Part shown: positions 44,284 to 53,836 of the stretch, one piece after another
Layout: each line of letters begins with the position of its first letter
Numbering within the stretch: the first letter of the stretch is position 1
Origin: Aliiroseovarius crassostreae
Lineage (GTDB): Bacteria > Pseudomonadota > Alphaproteobacteria > Rhodobacterales > Rhodobacteraceae
Assembly (NCBI RefSeq): GCF_001307765.1
Contig: NZ_LKBA01000006.1
Coordinates: forward strand, 186,001-250,000
DNA length: 64,000 bases
Direction of reading: 5' to 3'
Position numbers and translations under genes: made by a program
Notes under the pieces: model-generated
Told to the model about the DNA's origin: nothing
The model's database searches: none
The model's input: only the letters and a program-made list of their open reading frames with translations

Positions 44284-47200
44284 TCACTCCGCGGCCTGAA
44301 CCTGCCCCCCTGCACCGAACAGTCGCTGCAGCAGATTTTCCCGTTTCTTACCGGCTTTTGCGACATTTTCCGCCTTCACCGGGCCAAAGCCGCGAATATC
44401 CATCGGAAGCTCTGCCAACGCTTTGACAAGCGGCAGGTTGTCGTCGTTCAAAATCGCAAAGGCCCGCCCCATGTCCTCTTCGAACTGGGCAATCAACCCG
44501 CGTTCCATCTGGCGCTCTTCGGACCAGGCAAACACATCCCAGGCCGTGCCACGCAGGAATTTCAATCGGGCCAGCATCGGGGCAAGCCGCTCAAACCACG
44601 TGCCAAAGGCGCGTTTGCGCGGGCGACCATTCGGGTCGGTGCCGCCCAGGATCGGTGGGGCCAGATGGTAGGTCAGTTTCAGATCGCCATCAAACTCGGC
44701 ATGCGCCTTGGTCTTGGTGTCACACAACAGCCGCGCCACTTCATATTCATCCTTATACGCCAGAAGCTTGTGATAGCTCAGCGCCACCGCCTCGCGCAGC
44801 TCCGCCGGGGCGCGCTCGACAAAAGCACGGTAACGGGCGGCGTAGTTTTCATTTTGGTACGCGGTCAGGTGCTCCACCCGGAAATTGATCTTTTCGTCCA
44901 GCGTCTGGGGCAGTTTGACAACATCGCCCTGCAGATAACCGGAGGCCTGTTCGGGATAAAGCACCGCCCAGCGCCCGATTTCAAAGGCGCGCTTGTTGCG
45001 CTCCGGCGCCTGACCATTGAGGTCAATGGCCTGCATCAGCGCCTCATGGGTCAGCGGCACATTGCCCGCCTGCCAGCTCGCCCCCAGCACCATCATGTTG
45101 GAGAAGATGCTGTCCCCCATCAGAACCCGGGCCAGCTCGCTCGCGTCAAACATGTGCAACTGGTCGCGAAGGCGCGCCTCAAGGGACAGGCGCAGCTGAT
45201 CCCCCGGCAAGGTGAAATCCTTGTTGCGCGTGAACTCACCCGTCACGGTTTCATGGCTATCCACCACCGCCCCGGTGCGACCGGTTTTGGTCAGGCCAAG
45301 CGTGGTGGAGGCGGCGGACACGACAAGTTCGCACCCGATCAGCGCATCCAGCTCCCCTGTTGCCACCCGGATGGCCGAGATATCTTCGGGCCGTTCTGCC
45401 AGCCGCAGATGCACCGTGACAGCGCCGCCTTTCTGGGCAAGGCCGGCCATTTCCATCATGCCCGCGCCTTTGCCGTCGATATGTGCAGCCTGTGCTAAAA
45501 TGGCCCCGATGGTGACAACACCCGTGCCGCCCACACCGGTGATCACCGTGTTGAAGGTGCCGTTGATCGCCGGCAAGACCGGGCTGGGCAGATCCGGCAG
45601 GTCCAGCGCAGCGGTTGCAGCCTTTTTGATCTTTGCCCCCTCGATGGTGACAAAGCTGGGGCAGAACCCGTTCACACAGGAGAAATCCTTGTTGCAGGAC
45701 GACTGGTCAATGGCACGTTTGCGCCCCAGCTCAGTGTCAACCGGCACAATCGACACGCAGTTCGACTGCACCCCGCAATCGCCACAGCCTTCGCAAATAT
45801 CGGTATTGATGAAGACCCGCTTGTCAGGATCGGGAAAGAGGCCGCGCTTGCGACGGCGACGCTTTTCAGCAGCACATGTCTGAATATAGAGGATGACCGA
45901 CACCCCCTTGATATCCCGGCATTTCTTTTCGATCGCCAGAAACTCATCGCGGGTATGAAAACTCAGCCCCGCAGGGAACTGACCGACTTCCACATCTTCC
46001 TTGTCGTCATAGACCACAAAGATATTCTGCACGCCCATCGCCTGCACTTCACGCGCGATGCGCACCGCGTCCAAACCGCCTTCATTGGTCTGGCCCCCGG
46101 TCATGGCCACCGCGTCATTGAACAGGATCTTGTAGGTGATCGTGGTCCCGGCCGCGAGCGCCGCCCGGATCGCCAGAATGCCTGAGTGGTTATAGGTGCC
46201 ATCGCCGAGGTTCTGGAACACGTGCCCGGTCTTGGAAAACGGCGCCTCGCCAATCCAGTTGGCCCCTTCCCCCCCCATCTGCGTAAAGCCAACGGTAGAG
46301 CGGTCCATCCACTGCACCATGTAGTGGCAGCCAATCCCCGCATAGGCGCGCGATCCATCCGGGACGCGGGTCGAGCTGTTATGCGGGCAACCGGAACAGA
46401 AATAGGGCAGTCGCGCCGCCAGTTGCGGGGCGTTATCCGCCTGTTTTGCCCTGCCAATTTCCGCAAGACCCGCCTTGACGGCATCGGTGCCACGCCCCTC
46501 GTCGATCAGGATCTGGCCAAGCTTTTCGGCAATCATGATCGGGTCCAGCGCATACCGGGTCGGGAACAGTTCGATCGGCTTGCCGCCCTCGGTCAGCTCG
46601 CCTTTATGCCAACCGTAAACGCGACGCCCCTGGCGCTTGTCAAAGATGGCCTCCTTGATCTGGACCTCAATCAGTTTCCGCTTTTCTTCAACTACAACAA
46701 TAAGATCGAGGCCATCGGCCCATTCTTCAAAACTGGTCATGTCCAGTGGGAAGGTCTGACCGATCTTGTAGGTGGTGATCCCAAGACGTTCTGCCTCGTC
46801 CCCATCAACGCCCAGCAGGTTCATTGCATGCACCAGATCAAGCCAGTTCTTGCCCGCCGCGACAAAACCGATCTTGGCACCGGGTTTGCCCCAGACGCGG
46901 CGGTCAATCTTGTTGGCGCGCGCATAGGCCTCTGCGGCAAACCGCTTGCAGTCAATCATCCGCGCTTCCTGCGCAACCGGTGCGTCGCCCAGACGGATAT
47001 TCAGCCCCCCTTCGGGCATATCAAAGGACGGGATGACCAGCTGCATACGATCCGGACGCCCATCCACGACAGAGGTGGCCTCAACCGTATCCTTCATCAC
47101 TTTCAGACCGGCCCAGACCCCGGCAAAGCGGCTCAGACCATAACCATAGATGCCGTAATCAAGGATTTCCTGCACACCTGCGGGGGACAGAACCGGAATA

Positions 47201-47700
47201 TAGGCGTCCACCATCGCCCAGTCCGACTGGTGCAGCACGGTCGAGCTTTCCCCCGTGTGGTCATCCCCCATTGCCATCAGCACACCGCCATGAGGCGATG
47301 ATCCCGCCATGTTGGCATGGCGCATGACATCCCCGGTGCGATCCACCCCCGGCCCCTTGCCATACCACAACCCAAAGACGCCATCATAGGCGCCTTCGCC
47401 TCGCAGCTCAGCCTGCTGACTGCCCCAAAGGGCGGTGGCGGCAAGGTCCTCATTCAGCCCAGGTTGAAACAGGATATCGTTTTCTTTCAAAAGCTTGTCA
47501 GACCGCCCCATCCACAGGTCAACACCCCCCACCGGTGAGCCGCGATAGCCGGAAACCAGACCAGCCGTTTTCAGCCCCGACCGGCGGTCGCGCTCCTTCT
47601 GCATCAACATCAAGCGCACCAACGCCTGCGTGCCATTGAGCAGCACATGCTCTTTGGACAGATCGAACCGGTCATTCAGCGTCACGTCTGGCTTGCCCAT
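44284..47700 (-). CDS. Indolepyruvate:ferredoxin oxidoreductase, fused alpha-beta
   Basis: 1138-aa fused 2-oxoacid:ferredoxin oxidoreductase that oxidatively decarboxylates aryl 2-oxoacids such as indolepyruvate, using thiamine diphosphate and CoA. The N-terminal part contains YRGSPVGGVD, the TPP-binding GDGTYNHSG region and the CSGCPHNSSTRVPDGSRAYA stretch. A ferredoxin-like CEGCGDCGVQSNC cluster motif sits near residue 640. The gamma domain (TGVGGTGVVTIGAILAQAAH) lies near residues 730-920, and a DUF6537-type tail ends the protein. This fusion is typical of aerobic alphaproteobacteria. A divergent LysR gene begins 210 bases upstream and probably controls it. Confidence 0.93.
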   Translation of the reverse strand: MGKPDVTLNDRFDLSKEHVLLNGTQALVRLMLMQKERDRRSGLKTAGLVSGYRGSPVGGVDLWMGRSDKLLKENDILFQPGLNEDLAATALWGSQQAELRGEGAYDGVFGLWYGKGPGVDRTGDVMRHANMAGSSPHGGVLMAMGDDHTGESSTVLHQSDWAMVDAYIPVLSPAGVQEILDYGIYGYGLSRFAGVWAGLKVMKDTVEATSVVDGRPDRMQLVIPSFDMPEGGLNIRLGDAPVAQEARMIDCKRFAAEAYARANKIDRRVWGKPGAKIGFVAAGKNWLDLVHAMNLLGVDGDEAERLGITTYKIGQTFPLDMTSFEEWADGLDLIVVVEEKRKLIEVQIKEAIFDKRQGRRVYGWHKGELTEGGKPIELFPTRYALDPIMIAEKLGQILIDEGRGTDAVKAGLAEIGRAKQADNAPQLAARLPYFCSGCPHNSSTRVPDGSRAYAGIGCHYMVQWMDRSTVGFTQMGGEGANWIGEAPFSKTGHVFQNLGDGTYNHSGILAIRAALAAGTTITYKILFNDAVAMTGGQTNEGGLDAVRIAREVQAMGVQNIFVVYDDKEDVEVGQFPAGLSFHTRDEFLAIEKKCRDIKGVSVILYIQTCAAEKRRRRKRGLFPDPDKRVFINTDICEGCGDCGVQSNCVSIVPVDTELGRKRAIDQSSCNKDFSCVNGFCPSFVTIEGAKIKKAATAALDLPDLPSPVLPAINGTFNTVITGVGGTGVVTIGAILAQAAHIDGKGAGMMEMAGLAQKGGAVTVHLRLAERPEDISAIRVATGELDALIGCELVVSAASTTLGLTKTGRTGAVVDSHETVTGEFTRNKDFTLPGDQLRLSLEARLRDQLHMFDASELARVLMGDSIFSNMMVLGASWQAGNVPLTHEALMQAIDLNGQAPERNKRAFEIGRWAVLYPEQASGYLQGDVVKLPQTLDEKINFRVEHLTAYQNENYAARYRAFVERAPAELREAVALSYHKLLAYKDEYEVARLLCDTKTKAHAEFDGDLKLTYHLAPPILGGTDPNGRPRKRAFGTWFERLAPMLARLKFLRGTAWDVFAWSEERQMERGLIAQFEEDMGRAFAILNDDNLPLVKALAELPMDIRGFGPVKAENVAKAGKKRENLLQRLFGAGGQVQAAE

Positions 47701-47910
47701 GGCACCCTCCCTTGGAGTCGTGGTTTTATTGGGTTGCGGTCTTGTTGATCTACATTTTAGGTCACAATGCCTGACCTTTCAATTGTTTTATTTCCGCCAC
47801 GCTTGTGCTTTTCACAGAAAAATTGTCGGATTAAACATTGGTTTCCTGGGCATTTCCCGCGATAACTTCTGGCAAGTTAAATATGCGAACAACATACGGA
47901 TCCTTACCTG

Positions 47911-48804
47911 ATGGATTGGGACAAGCTCAGAATATTTCATGCAGTGGCTGATGCAGGGTCCCTAACCCATGCTGGCGATGCGCTGCACCTGTCTCAATCT
48001 GCGGTGTCGCGCCAAATACGCGCGCTGGAAGAAAGCCTGAACGCAACCCTGTTTCATCGCCACGCGCGCGGACTGATTCTCACCGAACAGGGCGAGCTGC
48101 TGTTCGAGGCCACCAATGCCATGAATCACCGGCTGGAAGCCGCAGTGGCGCGCATTCGTGACAGCAAGGAAGAGGTCTATGGCGAGCTGCGCGTGACCAC
48201 CACAACCGCTTTCGGATCGCTCTGGCTCGCGCCGCGCCTGCCGAAATTCTATGAGAAATACCCGGACCTGACCATTGACCTGATGCTTGAGGAGCGGGTG
48301 CTTGACCTGCCGATGCGCGAGGCTGACGTGGCCATCCGCATGAAAGAACCCAGCCAGGCCGACCTCATTCGCAAGCGCCTGATGGATGTCCACATGCGCC
48401 TTTATGCATCCCCCGGCTACCTGGAAAGCCATGGCACACCAGAGAGTTATGATGACCTGACCAAGCACAAGATCATCTGCCAAAGCACCTCTGCTCACCA
48501 GGTCTCTGCCGGTGCGGCCCTGGTCAAGCAACTGATCGCCTACGGCGTCAGCTCCAGCCTGACCGTGAACAATTACTTCGGCGTGCTGCAAGCCACACTG
48601 AACGGTTTGGGCATTGGCGTTTTGCCAGATTACATCATCGAGGATTTCCCGGAACTGCAGCGGGTTTTGCCGCAGGCCGAAAGCAAGGACATCCCGGTTT
48701 ACCTCGCCTATCCAGAAGAATTGCGCCAATCCCAGCGCATTGCGGCCTTCCGGGATTTTGTCACTGAGGAAATCATCGCACAGCGCAAACGCGAAAAAGC
48801 CTGA
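47911..48804 (+). CDS. LysR-family regulator divergent from iorAB
   Basis: 297-aa regulator with an N-terminal helix-turn-helix (AGDALHLSQSAVSRQIRALEE, LFHRHARGLILTEQG) and a substrate-binding domain with TTTAFGSLWLAPRLPKFYEK. Being divergent from the indolepyruvate oxidoreductase gene, with a 210-base gap rich in AT, it is the natural candidate for controlling it, perhaps in response to aromatic amino acid breakdown; this is inference. No strong ribosome site is visible. A structured stretch follows its stop. Confidence 0.9.
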   Translation: MDWDKLRIFHAVADAGSLTHAGDALHLSQSAVSRQIRALEESLNATLFHRHARGLILTEQGELLFEATNAMNHRLEAAVARIRDSKEEVYGELRVTTTTAFGSLWLAPRLPKFYEKYPDLTIDLMLEERVLDLPMREADVAIRMKEPSQADLIRKRLMDVHMRLYASPGYLESHGTPESYDDLTKHKIICQSTSAHQVSAGAALVKQLIAYGVSSSLTVNNYFGVLQATLNGLGIGVLPDYIIEDFPELQRVLPQAESKDIPVYLAYPEELRQSQRIAAFRDFVTEEIIAQRKREKA

Positions 48805-48840
48805 CCTTTCAGCGAATTGAAATCCACCCGTGTCAGATAT

Positions 48841-49002
48841 TTGCGATAGCTATGCATGAGGCGCATAGCCGCAATGCGGCATTTACCCTTGTCACCCAGG
48901 TATTCAAGGCCTAAATCAGGCTCAAAGCCGATCATGGGCACTTGCCCTTCGGCTTTTACCTCCCTGTTGGACTTGGCCGGGCTATGCCCGGCCTTTTTTT
49001 TT
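48841..49002 (+). ncRNA. Candidate structured small RNA ending in a strong terminator
   Basis: Consecutive hairpins: CTATGC/GCATAG (48850-48868), GCCGC/GCGGC (48868-48880), AAAGCCGA/TCGGCTTT with inner GGGC/GCCC (48924-48956), and a GGCCGGGC/GCCCGGCC terminator with nine T (48975-49002). No protein is encoded. It could be an sRNA with its own promoter or the long 3' end of the LysR transcript; no clear promoter was found. The rest of the 356-base LysR-purL gap (48805-49160) shows nothing else except the purL leader. Confidence 0.5.
48975..49002 (+). terminator. Rho-independent terminator
   Basis: GGCCGGGCTATGCCCGGCC stem-loop followed by TTTTTTTTT; the strongest terminator in the window. Confidence 0.95.
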
Positions 49003-49160
49003 GACCCCACCTCCCACAGCAACAATTTGCGGTGTTATCGCCGCAACTCGACAAATCCCCTGTTGAGCAGGCTTCCCACGCGCCCTCTTTTCCCATATGA
49101 GATGCCGCAACTGCCATTGCGCCCGCCACATGACCCAGGTGGGACGCGCCAAAAGGGGAC

Positions 49161-51329
49161 ATGCGCCAGATGCAAGAGCCAGCGATCACCACAGATCTCA
49201 TCGAAGCCCACGGGCTCAAGCCGGATGAATATGAGCTCATTCTGGAAATCATCGGACGCGAGCCGAGCTTCACCGAACTTGGTATTTTCTCGGCCATGTG
49301 GAACGAGCACTGTTCCTACAAGTCCTCCAAGAAATGGCTGCGCACCCTGCCCACCGAAGGCCCGCAGGTGATCTGCGGTCCCGGCGAAAACGCGGGCGTG
49401 GTGGATATTGGCGACGGTCAGGCAGTCATCTTCAAGATGGAAAGCCACAACCACCCATCTTACATCGAACCTTATCAGGGCGCGGCCACCGGTGTGGGCG
49501 GCATCCTGCGCGACGTGTTCACCATGGGCGCCCGTCCGATTGCGGCGATGAACGCGCTCTCCTTTGGTGAGGTGGATCACCCGAAGACCAAGACGCTGGT
49601 CAATGGCGTGGTCGAAGGCATCGGTGGCTATGGCAACTGTTTCGGCGTGCCGAATGTGGGCGGCGAAGTGCGCTTCCACCCGGCCTATAATGGCAACTGC
49701 CTTGTGAACGCCTTTGCGGCGGGCCTGGCGGACGCCGACAAGATCTTCTACTCAGCGGCCTCAGGCGTCGGGATGCCCGTTGTGTATCTGGGGGCGAAAA
49801 CCGGCCGTGACGGCGTGGGCGGCGCCACGATGGCGTCAGCCGAATTTGACGACACGATCGAGGAAAAGCGCCCCACCGTGCAGGTAGGCGACCCGTTCAC
49901 CGAAAAACGCCTGATGGAAGCGACGCTGGAGCTGATGCAGACCGGCGCGGTGATTTCGATCCAGGATATGGGGGCTGCTGGCCTGACCTGTTCGGCCGTT
50001 GAAATGGGTGACAAAGGCGGGCTGGGCGTCAAGCTCAACCTCGAAGACGTGCCGCAGCGCGAAGAGAACATGACCGCTTACGAGATGATGCTCTCGGAAA
50101 GCCAGGAACGCATGTTGATGGTGCTGAACCCCGACCTGGAAGACGCAGCCCGCGCGGTCTTTGAAAAATGGGATCTGGACTTTGCTATCGTGGGCGAAAC
50201 CCTGCCGGAAGACCGCTTCCTGATCATGCATAATGGCGAGGTGAAAGCCGATCTGCCGCTGTCGCCGCTGTCTGGCCGTGCGCCTGAATATGACCGCCCC
50301 TGGGTGGAAACTCCGCAGGCCGAGGAACTGGCCGACGTGCCGGAGATCGACGGCATCGACGGGCTGAAAGCGCTGCTGGGTTCACCCAACTATGCCGCCA
50401 AGAACTGGGTTTATGAGCAATATGACCACATGGTGATGGCCGACACGGTGCGCGCACCGGGTCTGGGCGCGGGCATCGTGCGGGTGCATGGCACCAACAA
50501 GGCACTGGCGTTCACCTCGGATGTGACGCCGCGCTACGTGCGCGCCAACCCGCTTGAAGGTGGGCGTCAGGCGGTGGCAGAGGCCTATCGCAACCTGACC
50601 GCCGTGGGGGCCAAACCGCTGGCCACCACCGACAACCTGAACTTCGGCAACCCGGAAAAGCCCGAAATCATGGGTCAGTTCGTGGGCGCAATCAAAGGTA
50701 TCGGAGAGGCCGTGGCTGCGCTGGATGTGCCCATCGTGTCCGGCAACGTCTCGCTTTACAATGAAACCGACGGTCAGGCGATCCTGCCCACCCCGACCAT
50801 TGGTGCCGTGGGGCTGATTGAAGATCTCGATCACCTGATCTGCGGTGATGCCCGCGACGGTCACGTGGCGATGATGGTGGGTGACATGGTTGGCCACCTT
50901 GGCCAATCCGCCCTGCTGGCGGAAGTGTTCAACCGCGAAGACGGCGATGCACCCCATGTGGATCTTGAGGCCGAGAAGAGAAACGGTGAGTTCATCCGTG
51001 CAAACCGTGACCTGATCAAGGCCTGCACTGACATTTCCGATGGCGGTCTGGCCATGGCGGCTTTTGAAATGGCAGAGGCCGGGAATGTTGGTGTTCAGCT
51101 GGACATGGCAGACACGCCGACCCTCTTTGGCGAGGATCAGGGCCGCTATCTCGTTGCGCTGAACTTTGATCAGGCGGAAGCCCTGATGATTGCCGCAGGC
51201 CAGGCCGGGGTCAAACTCACCTCGGTGGGCCGCTTCACCGGCGACACTGTAAAACTGGGCAGCTCGGAAGCGTCTTTGGAAGACATGCGCGAGATTTACC
51301 GCACAGGTTTCGACAAGGCCCATCGTTGA
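49161..51329 (+). CDS. purL: FGAM synthase subunit PurL
   Basis: 722-aa small-type phosphoribosylformylglycinamidine synthase II, which needs PurQ and PurS partners for purine synthesis. It has [20 protein letters not shown], the [20 protein letters not shown] stretch and the second AIRS-like half with [15 protein letters not shown] and [17 protein letters not shown] 49161 sits very close to AAAGGGGA; the next in-frame ATG (49170, giving MQEPAI...) has better spacing and may be the true start. The stop shares one base with the ATG of the Cys-rich gene. Confidence 0.95.
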   Translation: MRQMQEPAITTDLIEAHGLKPDEYELILEIIGREPSFTELGIFSAMWNEHCSYKSSKKWLRTLPTEGPQVICGPGENAGVVDIGDGQAVIFKMESHNHPSYIEPYQGAATGVGGILRDVFTMGARPIAAMNALSFGEVDHPKTKTLVNGVVEGIGGYGNCFGVPNVGGEVRFHPAYNGNCLVNAFAAGLADADKIFYSAASGVGMPVVYLGAKTGRDGVGGATMASAEFDDTIEEKRPTVQVGDPFTEKRLMEATLELMQTGAVISIQDMGAAGLTCSAVEMGDKGGLGVKLNLEDVPQREENMTAYEMMLSESQERMLMVLNPDLEDAARAVFEKWDLDFAIVGETLPEDRFLIMHNGEVKADLPLSPLSGRAPEYDRPWVETPQAEELADVPEIDGIDGLKALLGSPNYAAKNWVYEQYDHMVMADTVRAPGLGAGIVRVHGTNKALAFTSDVTPRYVRANPLEGGRQAVAEAYRNLTAVGAKPLATTDNLNFGNPEKPEIMGQFVGAIKGIGEAVAALDVPIVSGNVSLYNETDGQAILPTPTIGAVGLIEDLDHLICGDARDGHVAMMVGDMVGHLGQSALLAEVFNREDGDAPHVDLEAEKRNGEFIRANRDLIKACTDISDGGLAMAAFEMAEAGNVGVQLDMADTPTLFGEDQGRYLVALNFDQAEALMIAAGQAGVKLTSVGRFTGDTVKLGSSEASLEDMREIYRTGFDKAHR

Positions 51330-51868
51330 TGTCACCTGCAAACACGGGGGGGGCCATTCCGGCCCTCACCGCCGACTGTCAGGCCTGCATGGGCATCTGC
51401 TGTGTGGCCCCCAGTTTTGAAAAAAGCGCGGAATTTGCCCTGTCAAAACCCGCGCTGACCCCCTGCCCGCATCTGACCGACCGGGACCGTTGCAAGATCT
51501 ATCGCAATCTTGAATGGCACGGGTTTTCTGCCTGTGAAAAATTCGACTGCAAAGGGGCGGGGCAATATCTGACCCAGGTGGTTTACCCGGGCAAGTCCTG
51601 GCGCGACAACCCGGAGCAAAAGGCCGCCATGGCCGAAAGCTATCGCCGCCTGCGCCGGGTGCATGACCTGCTTGAGATCTTCACCCTTGCGAAATCCCTG
51701 CCACTTGACGCGGATCAAGAGGCGGCCCGGCAGGCCGCCCTATCGTCGCTGACACCGGAGGAAGCATGGAGTGAGGAGAGCCTGAAAAGATCTGAAGCAG
51801 ATGGATTGTTTGGTCGCTTGCAGAATGTGCTTGCCACATTCCGATCCGCTTACGCACGCAAACCGTGA
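51329..51868 (+). CDS. Cysteine-rich YkgJ-like metal-chelating family protein
   Basis: 179-aa protein with a cysteine pattern in its first third: CQACMGICC at about residues 16-24, then CPHL, RCKIYR and ACEKFDC. This resembles zinc/iron-chelating CxxCxxxCC proteins (YkgJ-type), but I cannot give a firm family. The rest is helical and polar, without a membrane span. The start codon overlaps the purL stop (TGATG), so translation is probably coupled. Function is unknown. Confidence 0.7.
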   Translation: MSPANTGGAIPALTADCQACMGICCVAPSFEKSAEFALSKPALTPCPHLTDRDRCKIYRNLEWHGFSACEKFDCKGAGQYLTQVVYPGKSWRDNPEQKAAMAESYRRLRRVHDLLEIFTLAKSLPLDADQEAARQAALSSLTPEEAWSEESLKRSEADGLFGRLQNVLATFRSAYARKP

Positions 51869-51879
51869 AGATGGCAAAA

Positions 51880-51899
51880 CCAGTTTTCTAGTTTTCTAG
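51880..51899. repeat. CTAGTTTT octamer array, minimal 2-copy form
   Basis: AAAACCAGTTTTCTAGTTTT then CTAGC. It keeps the CCAG flank and about two repeat units, so it may be the ancestral or collapsed form. Confidence 0.85.
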
Positions 51900-52013
51900 C
51901 GAAGTCCATCCTCCACCGGTCGCGGGCAAGCGCAAATCTCGCTTCTTGCTTGAAGCCCCTGCCCCGCATGCCTAAATTCATCCCAACAACTGCTTAAACA
52001 AGGATCCCGCCAC

Positions 52014-52250
52014 ATGGCCATGGAAGCGCAACAAATCGAAGACCTGATCCGCGCAGGTTTTCCTGACGCCAAGATCACCATCACCGACCTGGCTGGCGAC
52101 GGCAATCACTGGGCGGCAGAAGTGGTGGACGAGAGCTTTCGTGGCATGAACCGTGTGCAACAGCAACGCGCGGTGAACGCAACGGTGAAAGCACAGATCG
52201 ATTCAGGTGAATTGCACGCGCTGGCGCTGACCACCAAGGCACCGGAGTAA
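52014..52250 (+). CDS. bolA: BolA-family protein
   Basis: 78-aa BolA fold protein: QIEDLIRAGFPDAKITITDLAGDGNHW at the start, then VDESFRGMNRVQQQRAVNATV and GELHALALTTKAP. The histidine in DGNHW and the one in ELHAL are candidate ligands for a shared 2Fe-2S cluster with a monothiol glutaredoxin. It is upstream of grxD with an 80-aa gene between, the classical BolA/Grx4 genetic pairing linked to iron-sulfur sensing. It is the short (IbaG/BolA2-like) form. Confidence 0.9.
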   Translation: MAMEAQQIEDLIRAGFPDAKITITDLAGDGNHWAAEVVDESFRGMNRVQQQRAVNATVKAQIDSGELHALALTTKAPE

Positions 52251-52253
52251 CAG

Positions 52254-52496
52254 GTGTTCTCCTTCGACATCATTGCCCCGCTCCTGCTGTTACTTGCAGG
52301 AGGTGTCACGGTGATTGCAGTGGTGGAATACCGAAGAAAGCGCAAAAACCGCTCCCATCGAAAAGGCGCCACCCCATCGCAAAACAGCTCACTTGTTGGC
52401 GGCGGAGTGATTTCAAACCATGGTGGACATACGCATCATATCGCGGTGCCCCGCGACCCACAGGACTACACAAGGGCGATGAGCCCGAAGAAGTAA
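52254..52496 (+). CDS. 80-aa His-rich single-span membrane protein between bolA and grxD
   Basis: One membrane helix (DIIAPLLLLLAGGVTVIAVV), then a strongly basic stretch (YRRKRKNRSHRKG) and a soluble tail with SNHGGHTHHIAVP, which has four histidines in eight residues and could bind metal. The GTG start has CGGAG six bases upstream, overlapping the bolA end region. Twelve bases separate its stop from grxD. No family known to me; its position between two iron-sulfur partners makes a metal role plausible but unproven. Confidence 0.65.
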   Translation: MFSFDIIAPLLLLLAGGVTVIAVVEYRRKRKNRSHRKGATPSQNSSLVGGGVISNHGGHTHHIAVPRDPQDYTRAMSPKK

Positions 52497-52508
52497 GGAC
52501 AACGACAT

Positions 52509-52871
52509 ATGACCGACGCAAAAACCCAAATCGATGAACTCGTCAAATCCAACGACGTTGTGCTCTACATGAAAGGCACCAAGGACATGCCGCAATGCGG
52601 GTTTTCCTCCCGCGTGGCTGGTGTGCTGAACTTCATGGGGGTGGACTACACCGATGTGAACGTGCTGGCAGATGAGGAAATCCGCGCAGGCATCAAGGAA
52701 TATTCCGACTGGCCGACCATCCCGCAGCTTTACGTCAAAGGCGAATTTGTCGGCGGCTGTGACATCATCACCGAGATGACCCTGTCAGGCGAGCTGGACA
52801 CGCTCTTTGACGACAATGGCGTGACCTATTCGAAAGAAGCGGCCGATAAGATCCGCGAAGCCAACGCATAA
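52509..52871 (+). CDS. grxD: Monothiol glutaredoxin (Grx4/GrxD)
   Basis: 120-aa CGFS-type glutaredoxin; the active Cys30 lies in [10 protein letters not shown]. Also visible are the FKGT-like KGTKDMPQ, the [21 protein letters not shown] motif and WPT. It binds a labile 2Fe-2S cluster with glutathione and hands it to targets, usually with BolA. It ends an operon-like run (bolA, 80-aa gene, grxD) and is followed by a perfect palindromic terminator. Confidence 0.95.
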   Translation: MTDAKTQIDELVKSNDVVLYMKGTKDMPQCGFSSRVAGVLNFMGVDYTDVNVLADEEIRAGIKEYSDWPTIPQLYVKGEFVGGCDIITEMTLSGELDTLFDDNGVTYSKEAADKIREANA

Positions 52872-52891
52872 TCTTGACCTCACCAAACAAG

Positions 52892-52919
52892 AAAAGGCGC
52901 TCAGATCTGAGCGCCTTTT
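52892..52919. terminator. Bidirectional terminator
   Basis: Perfect palindrome AAAAGGCGCTCAGATC with its reverse complement, between the converging grxD and zapA genes. Confidence 0.95.
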
Positions 52920-52938
52920 CTTGCGACTGTCAGGGGGT

Positions 52939-53325
52939 TTAACCCGCTGTTTTTTCTTCCACGGCTGCGGCCATTGCCTCGGCGCGCGCGGCGATCTCGG
53001 CCAATGTATCGGTCACGCTCGACGGCACCACGGGCACCTCAACCTTGACCGGTTCCGCATTTTTCAAAGATGAAATTTCTGCCTGAAGATCAGCGATCTT
53101 CTTTTCCGCGTCTTTCAGCTTGTCATCCATGCCTGCCGTTTTGTCCGCCAGCATCAAGCCGGACATCAGCAACATCCGGCTTTCGGTCAGATTATTGATC
53201 TGCGACACCAACACCGAGGCTTCGGCATCCAGCATAGCCGCAGCCGATTTCAGGAAATGCTCTTCCCCCTCCTGGCAGGCGACTTCAAATCCACGACCAC
53301 CGATTTTGATCACGACATCAGGCAT
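52939..53325 (-). CDS. zapA: Cell division protein ZapA
   Basis: 128-aa FtsZ-ring-associated protein. The N-terminal globular half (VVIKIGGRGFEVACQEGEEHFL, then AAAMLDAEASVLVSQ) is the ZapA domain. The C-terminal half is a coiled coil extended by VKVEVPVVPSSV and an alanine-rich tail. It bundles FtsZ filaments in the cytoplasm. The start lies within the end of the coiled-coil gene (8-base overlap), which points to joint action. Confidence 0.9.
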   Translation of the reverse strand: MPDVVIKIGGRGFEVACQEGEEHFLKSAAAMLDAEASVLVSQINNLTESRMLLMSGLMLADKTAGMDDKLKDAEKKIADLQAEISSLKNAEPVKVEVPVVPSSVTDTLAEIAARAEAMAAAVEEKTAG

Positions 53326-53836
53326 CCATATTCTCCTGAGTTTGGGCCGCTTCCGCCTGCTGGGTTTCCGCTTTTGATATCAGGCTGTTCAGCTCACCCA
53401 GAACCGCATTCAGCTCGGTCCGGTCCGCCGTCTGCGCCGCACGCAGCCCTTCCAGCTCTGCCATCATCGACTTGTTGATCAGATGGGGTTCCACCACGCC
53501 CTGATTGGCCGCCTCACGCAAAGCATCATTATTGAGGCGCAGATCCGCGTTGACCTGGCGCAGCTTGGCAAGCGCCTTTTCCTCGCTCGCCAGCAGTGCA
53601 GTCAAACGCTCCACCTCTGCAGACAGCGCCTGAACAGTGCTGTCCTGTTTTTCCTTGATTGCCTTCACACGCTCTTCCAGCTGCGCATTCACGATGCGCT
53701 CATCTTCCAGTGCGGCGCTCAGCCGGGCAACCTCGTCACTTTGATCCGGCTTGGCGGGAGTAAGCGTGTCAATCCCTGCACCAATCCGTTCCAACGCGGT
53801 GGTGATGCGGGTCTCCAGTTCGGAAATATCGCTCAT
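53318..53836 (-). CDS. Coiled-coil partner of ZapA (ZauP-like)
   Basis: 172-aa almost entirely coiled-coil protein: residues about 40-120 follow a heptad-like Leu/Ala pattern (VARLSAALEDERIVNAQLEE, LRQVNADLRLNNDALREA), with a short C-terminal helix. It lies directly upstream of zapA and overlaps it. In Caulobacter the ZapA-upstream coiled-coil protein ZauP forms a complex with ZapA that focuses the Z-ring; the same position and architecture support that assignment here. Sequence identity was not measured. Confidence 0.7.
   Translation of the reverse strand: MSDISELETRITTALERIGAGIDTLTPAKPDQSDEVARLSAALEDERIVNAQLEERVKAIKEKQDSTVQALSAEVERLTALLASEEKALAKLRQVNADLRLNNDALREAANQGVVEPHLINKSMMAELEGLRAAQTADRTELNAVLGELNSLISKAETQQAEAAQTQENMDA

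Noticed and set aside
44209-45498. 429-codon plus-strand frame
   Set aside because: Entirely antisense to the indolepyruvate oxidoreductase, which has clear domains and motifs.
48708-49025. 105-codon minus-strand frame over the structured stretch
   Set aside because: It overlaps the LysR 3' end and the hairpins and terminator, and shows no family features.
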